A DNA stretch of 64,000 nucleotides from Asterella californica (lineage: Eukaryota > Streptophyta > Marchantiopsida > Marchantiales > Aytoniaceae), in assembly GCA_036924285.1 (NCBI GenBank), contig JAYKYS010000012.1:248001-312000 (forward strand). The letters are read 5' to 3'. The notes beneath the pieces are model-generated. The model had not been told where the DNA came from. It made no database searches and saw only the letters and a program-made list of their open reading frames with translations. A program made the translations under genes and the position numbers. Shown here piece after piece: positions 60,379 through 64,000 of this stretch; positions within the stretch are counted from its first letter, which is position 1; every line of letters starts with the position of its first letter.

Positions 60379-63282
60379 ATGGGGAAACTTCCGGTGTTTT
60401 ACGGAAAGGATGGAGAAGACGTGGAAGGATTTGTGAGGGACTTCAAAAGAGCATGCATTGGCAATGGAGATCGAAAGAAGAGCGAGTGGGTAGGGTTGAT
60501 ACCTGAATTTCTTGAGAATTCTGCATTGACATGGTATGAGGATAGGAAGAAGAGAAGCGTAGTGGGGACTCCAGTTGATACTTGGGAAGTATTGACGGAG
60601 GCCTTAATTGAAACTTTTCTTCCCGATGAAAGTTACGAGAAGTTAATGGTAGAGGTAACTTACCTCAAACAAGGAGAGAAAGAGAAAGTAAGGACTTACG
60701 CCGAGAGGGTGGAGAAATTAGAACAAAAGTTTCGGGTGGTTTTACGAAAGAGTGGAGATGTAGTAGAACCAACGATGGTGGGCATTGGAGCAATGCTCAC
60801 AAAGAATTTTATTGGGGGATTGAGGCCGGAGATTCGAACACAAGTGCGGTATGAGAGACCAACTTCGAAGGCAGATGCAGTGAAGATCGCAACCAGGATG
60901 GAAGAGAGTCTGGATGGAGACGACTTGCAACCAATGACTGTTGGGGCAGCATGTGGAGATGTGCAAGGGTCGATCATGCCAACTCTGACGCCTGCGAGTA
61001 TTCCGACTGTTCGATTTCAGAATCTGACTCCGGTAGCTCCTACTAGTGCGGTTACAGTCACTGTACCATCTAGATCTGTTACTCCCGACTTTCGTGATGA
61101 GTTGAAAAGTTTGACAGAGTCTCTAGCGGATTTGAAGATCAATATGGTGAATTTGTTGCAACACCGCAGTCCAAATGTTGGAGGAGGCTCACGAGGTTAT
61201 GGGAACTATCAGTCTAGAGGTGGACCACCGCAAGGATCACCAAGTAACTACACGAACCAAGGATGTTTTACGTGCGGAGGATCACATTTCCAACGTAATT
61301 GTCCAAGTCGTAATGGTGGAACGGCGGATGGAGCTTCAACTTCACAAAGCAAGGACAAGGGTGTAGCATGCATTGACATCTTGGAGCCACGAGATGTACG
61401 AGAAGGTTTTCAATCTGTAGAGCTGTTGGCTCAAGAGAGGAAGAGGATGAGGACGCATTTCGACGAGGGAGAACCAGTCGTGATGGAAGATTCTCCAAGT
61501 CAAAATACTCGGAGTAGCAAATCTTTTTCAAAACCCAAAGAACGGCGGAAGAAATTGGGAAATACTGATTTCACAATTTCGATGGAGCAATCAAAATACA
61601 ATGTGGTGGAAGACGTGGATAAGCAACGAGCAAACATTACTGTGGGACAGTTGATTGCTCTAAATCCTTCGGTGAGGAAAGAACTTCGTAGCGGTCTAAG
61701 CTCCCGACGAGGTCGGAAGAAGAAGGTAAATCCTTCTACTGTCGGTGTGAGTGCTTTAGATGCTAGTGAAGGAGAGGTGTGCAACAAGGCATCAAAAGTA
61801 GAGGCTCGTATCAATGGGAGAGATGTCTCGGATGTTCTAGTCGATGGAGGATCGGCAATAAATGCCATCTCAGAACGACTCATGAGGAAGTTGGATCTAG
61901 TACCAACTCGTCCTTCTAGTATCACGGTGGGCATGGCTAACAGACAGCGAGTTAGACCATTGGGAGTGCTGGAGAGAGTTTGTGTGTCAGTAATGGGAGT
62001 GCAAGTAAACATGACATTTCAAATCTTGAAAGAGTCAAGTTATGAAATGTTACTCGGAAGACCTTGGCTTCGAGCAGTACATGCAACGGATAACTGGCAC
62101 AAAGGTTATTTACGCATCGGATCGAATCACCACCGGATCAAAGTTCTATTGCTCGGAGATCAAGTTGGGATGTCGGAATCGGATCGACCCACATCGGACT
62201 ACTGGGAGTCAGAAGTTGTTGATACTACTTCTGATGTAGGTACCAATTCTTCAGATTCAGAATCTGAAAATACATCGTCGGAAGAGGAGAGAGAAGAACG
62301 ACATGTGGGTGTGAATGTAGTGGATCTTTTTCCTTCTCGGGAAGTGCAAAGAGATCGAGACAAAGAACCGTTGACTCCCGAGGAGGTGGAGAGAAGAATT
62401 GCCACCTTACGTTATGGATCGAAGGTTACTAAAGAGGAGAAGAGTTGTTTCGAAGAGATCTTTCGCAAATACATTCATGTATTTGCATTTAGTTACAAGG
62501 ATCTGAGGGAGGTCACACTGGAGCAACATCGTATCGAGTTAGAGAAGGAAGTCAAACCGATGCGACAGAAGCAACGAAGAGTGAGTCCTCCAATTGCGGA
62601 TCTGGTGAAAGAAGAGATCGAGAAGTTGCACACTGCCGGATTCATTTACGAGATGGAGCATTCTGAATGGGTATCATCCATTGTGATCGTAAAGAAGAAA
62701 AATGGCAAATTGAGGGTGTGTGTTGATTACAAGAAGCTCAATGCGGCCACAAAGAAGGATTATTATCCTCTACCTTTCATTGACGAGATCTTGGAAGAAG
62801 TGGCGGGAAACGAATGGTACAGCTTTGGAGATGGTTATAGCGGATATAACCAGATCAAAATTGCACCAGAACATCAACACCTGACCACTTTCACTACTCC
62901 GTGGGGTACGTTTGCATTTCGAGTCATGCCATTTGGTCTGTGTAATGCTCCTGTGACGTTTCAAAGGTTTATGAACAAGGTGTTCGAACCTTTCTTAGGA
63001 AAGTTTGTGAGAGATTTTATAGATGACTTTTGTGTTTACGGGAGTAAGGAGAAGCATTTTGAGCACCTTGTGAAGGTCTTAGAATGTTTAGATGTAGCAA
63101 ATGCATCTCTCAATCCGGAGAAATGTATTTTTGGGTGTGAGGAAGGGTTACTCTTGGGTCATATCATACCCAAGGACGGCAATGCCGTTGATCCAGAGAA
63201 GGTGCAGAAGATCTTAGAGCTCCCTTTTCCTAGTACTCTCACTAAGCTACGACAGTTTTTAGGTATGGTGGGGTATTATTGA
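60379..63282 (+). CDS. Gag-protease-reverse transcriptase polyprotein, Ty3/gypsy
   Basis: 967 residues up to a TGA. The Gag domain lies at about 5-185 (FLENSALTWYEDRKK, FIGGLRPEIR). A CCHC knuckle is near 294 (CFTCGGSHFQRNC). The aspartic protease is near 474-560, with VDGGSA at the active site (the DGG form is common in plant gypsy elements). Reverse transcriptase occupies about 730-935, with KLRVCVDYKKLN, FRVMPFGLCNAP and FIDDFCVY as the catalytic Asp-Asp box near 880. The frame ends within the thumb/connection (QFLGMVGYY). It starts at the ATG at 60379, after a purine-rich leader. Confidence 0.9.
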   Translation: MGKLPVFYGKDGEDVEGFVRDFKRACIGNGDRKKSEWVGLIPEFLENSALTWYEDRKKRSVVGTPVDTWEVLTEALIETFLPDESYEKLMVEVTYLKQGEKEKVRTYAERVEKLEQKFRVVLRKSGDVVEPTMVGIGAMLTKNFIGGLRPEIRTQVRYERPTSKADAVKIATRMEESLDGDDLQPMTVGAACGDVQGSIMPTLTPASIPTVRFQNLTPVAPTSAVTVTVPSRSVTPDFRDELKSLTESLADLKINMVNLLQHRSPNVGGGSRGYGNYQSRGGPPQGSPSNYTNQGCFTCGGSHFQRNCPSRNGGTADGASTSQSKDKGVACIDILEPRDVREGFQSVELLAQERKRMRTHFDEGEPVVMEDSPSQNTRSSKSFSKPKERRKKLGNTDFTISMEQSKYNVVEDVDKQRANITVGQLIALNPSVRKELRSGLSSRRGRKKKVNPSTVGVSALDASEGEVCNKASKVEARINGRDVSDVLVDGGSAINAISERLMRKLDLVPTRPSSITVGMANRQRVRPLGVLERVCVSVMGVQVNMTFQILKESSYEMLLGRPWLRAVHATDNWHKGYLRIGSNHHRIKVLLLGDQVGMSESDRPTSDYWESEVVDTTSDVGTNSSDSESENTSSEEEREERHVGVNVVDLFPSREVQRDRDKEPLTPEEVERRIATLRYGSKVTKEEKSCFEEIFRKYIHVFAFSYKDLREVTLEQHRIELEKEVKPMRQKQRRVSPPIADLVKEEIEKLHTAGFIYEMEHSEWVSSIVIVKKKNGKLRVCVDYKKLNAATKKDYYPLPFIDEILEEVAGNEWYSFGDGYSGYNQIKIAPEHQHLTTFTTPWGTFAFRVMPFGLCNAPVTFQRFMNKVFEPFLGKFVRDFIDDFCVYGSKEKHFEHLVKVLECLDVANASLNPEKCIFGCEEGLLLGHIIPKDGNAVDPEKVQKILELPFPSTLTKLRQFLGMVGYY

Positions 63283-64000
63283 AGGTTTATACTCTCGTTC
63301 TCACATAAAGCATATGCTTTGACAGCATATCTGAAGAAGGGAGTAGATTACGTGTTGATTTTAGGAGATGAAGAAGCTCTAGCCGCCTTTGAGGAACTGA
63401 AGAAAGCTCTTACTTCAGCTCCAATCTTGGTTAAGCCCGATTGGAATAAACAGTTTATTCTATATGCGGATGCTTCAAATATAGCAGTAGGATGTACTCT
63501 AAGTCAGTATGATGTTGAAGGTAGAGATCATCCTATTGCATATGCTAGTCGGCAAATGGTCAAGGCAGAGAGAAATTATTCTGTGACAGAGAGAGAAGGA
63601 TTAGCAGTGATCTATGCTCTGAGAAAATTTTGACATTATCTCATAGGAGGCAAGTTCACTATCGTTACAAATCATAAGGCATTGAAGTACATCTTCAATA
63701 AACCTATGGTCGAAGGACGATTAGCAAGGTGAAAGCTCTTATTATCGGAATACGACTATGAGATCTGCGATTGACCAGGAAAGAAACACGCGAATGCAGA
63801 TTTGCTATCTAGAGCTTACGATGAGGATGGAGAGGAGCCAGTGGATGACACCTTTCCTGATGAAGATTTGATGGTCTTGATGAGCAACTCTATTATCCCA
63901 ATAGAATATCAAGAAATTTAGGATTTCGTTACGGAAGGTGTCTATCCAGATGGGATGCGGACCAGAGAGAAGAAGGCGTTGGTGAAACGAAGTCAACCTT
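63283..64000 (+). pseudogene. Rest of Ty3/gypsy Pol: RNase H region, interrupted by stops
   Basis: The Pol frame continues without a frameshift but with stops at 63280 (TGA), 63631 (TGA), 63730 (TGA), 63772 (TGA) and 63919 (TAG). The RNase H domain is clear (FILYADASNIAVGCTLSQYD, IAYASRQMVKAERNYS, TEREGLAVIYALRKF, then KHANADLLSRA). The stops show the copy is inactive as it stands. Confidence 0.85.

Larger units (their letters stand above)
58193..64000 (+). mobile_element. Ty3/gypsy LTR retrotransposon, right end beyond the window
   Basis: Order: 5' LTR (58193-59188), primer-binding site, a separate CCHC-knuckle ORF (59779-60243), Gag-protease-reverse transcriptase (60379-63282), then RNase H and later parts interrupted by stops up to the edge. 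Integrase and the 3' LTR must lie to the right if present. It inserted next to, and probably truncated, the minus-strand element at 56990-58150. Confidence 0.85.

Overview
This is nuclear DNA from a land plant that probably still makes swimming sperm. The plant features are a Pht1 phosphate/H+ symporter, a UGT with a 44-residue plant PSPG box, nuclear-type plant tRNA genes and abundant Copia/Ty3 retroelement debris. Alongside them is a large, normally spliced gene for an ASH/Ig-like (HYDIN/CFAP type) axonemal protein, which seed plants without motile sperm lack. A bryophyte (liverwort or moss) or lycophyte fits best; this is inference from gene content, not a database match.

Layout. 1-9.9 kb: the 3' part of the ciliary gene (+ strand, about 12 exons, ~2,200 codons visible, 5' end off the window). 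9.9-20.4 kb: gene-poor, AT-rich DNA with a Thr-Ser tRNA pair at 15.4-15.6 kb, several copies of a structured two-hairpin repeat, a possible CACTA end and a broken Copia element. 20.7-22.3 kb: intronless Pht1 gene (- strand), with two PHR1-type P1BS motifs about 1.15 kb upstream. 24.8-26.0 kb: three more two-hairpin repeats. 27-41 kb: almost wholly repetitive (LTR-like repeats with a Ty3 protease relic, a ~1.3 kb tandem repeat, a five-unit minisatellite, repeated 16-bp palindromes, a degenerate integrase, and a hairpin-rich cluster). 42.3-44.3 kb: four-exon UGT (+ strand). 44.3-55 kb: sparse, with a 34-bp perfect palindrome, two more hairpin repeats, Copia pieces and one unidentified possible gene. 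55-64 kb: stacked Ty3/gypsy debris ending in a largely intact element whose 5' LTR, extra CCHC-knuckle ORF and Gag-Pol run off the right edge.

The three protein genes are unrelated in function (axoneme, phosphate uptake, small-molecule glycosylation) and are separated by repeats; nothing suggests a cluster or operon. The most unusual content is the repeat family of about ten copies (both orientations) carrying two consecutive hairpins whose stems differ in sequence between copies but stay self-complementary. I do not recognise this family.
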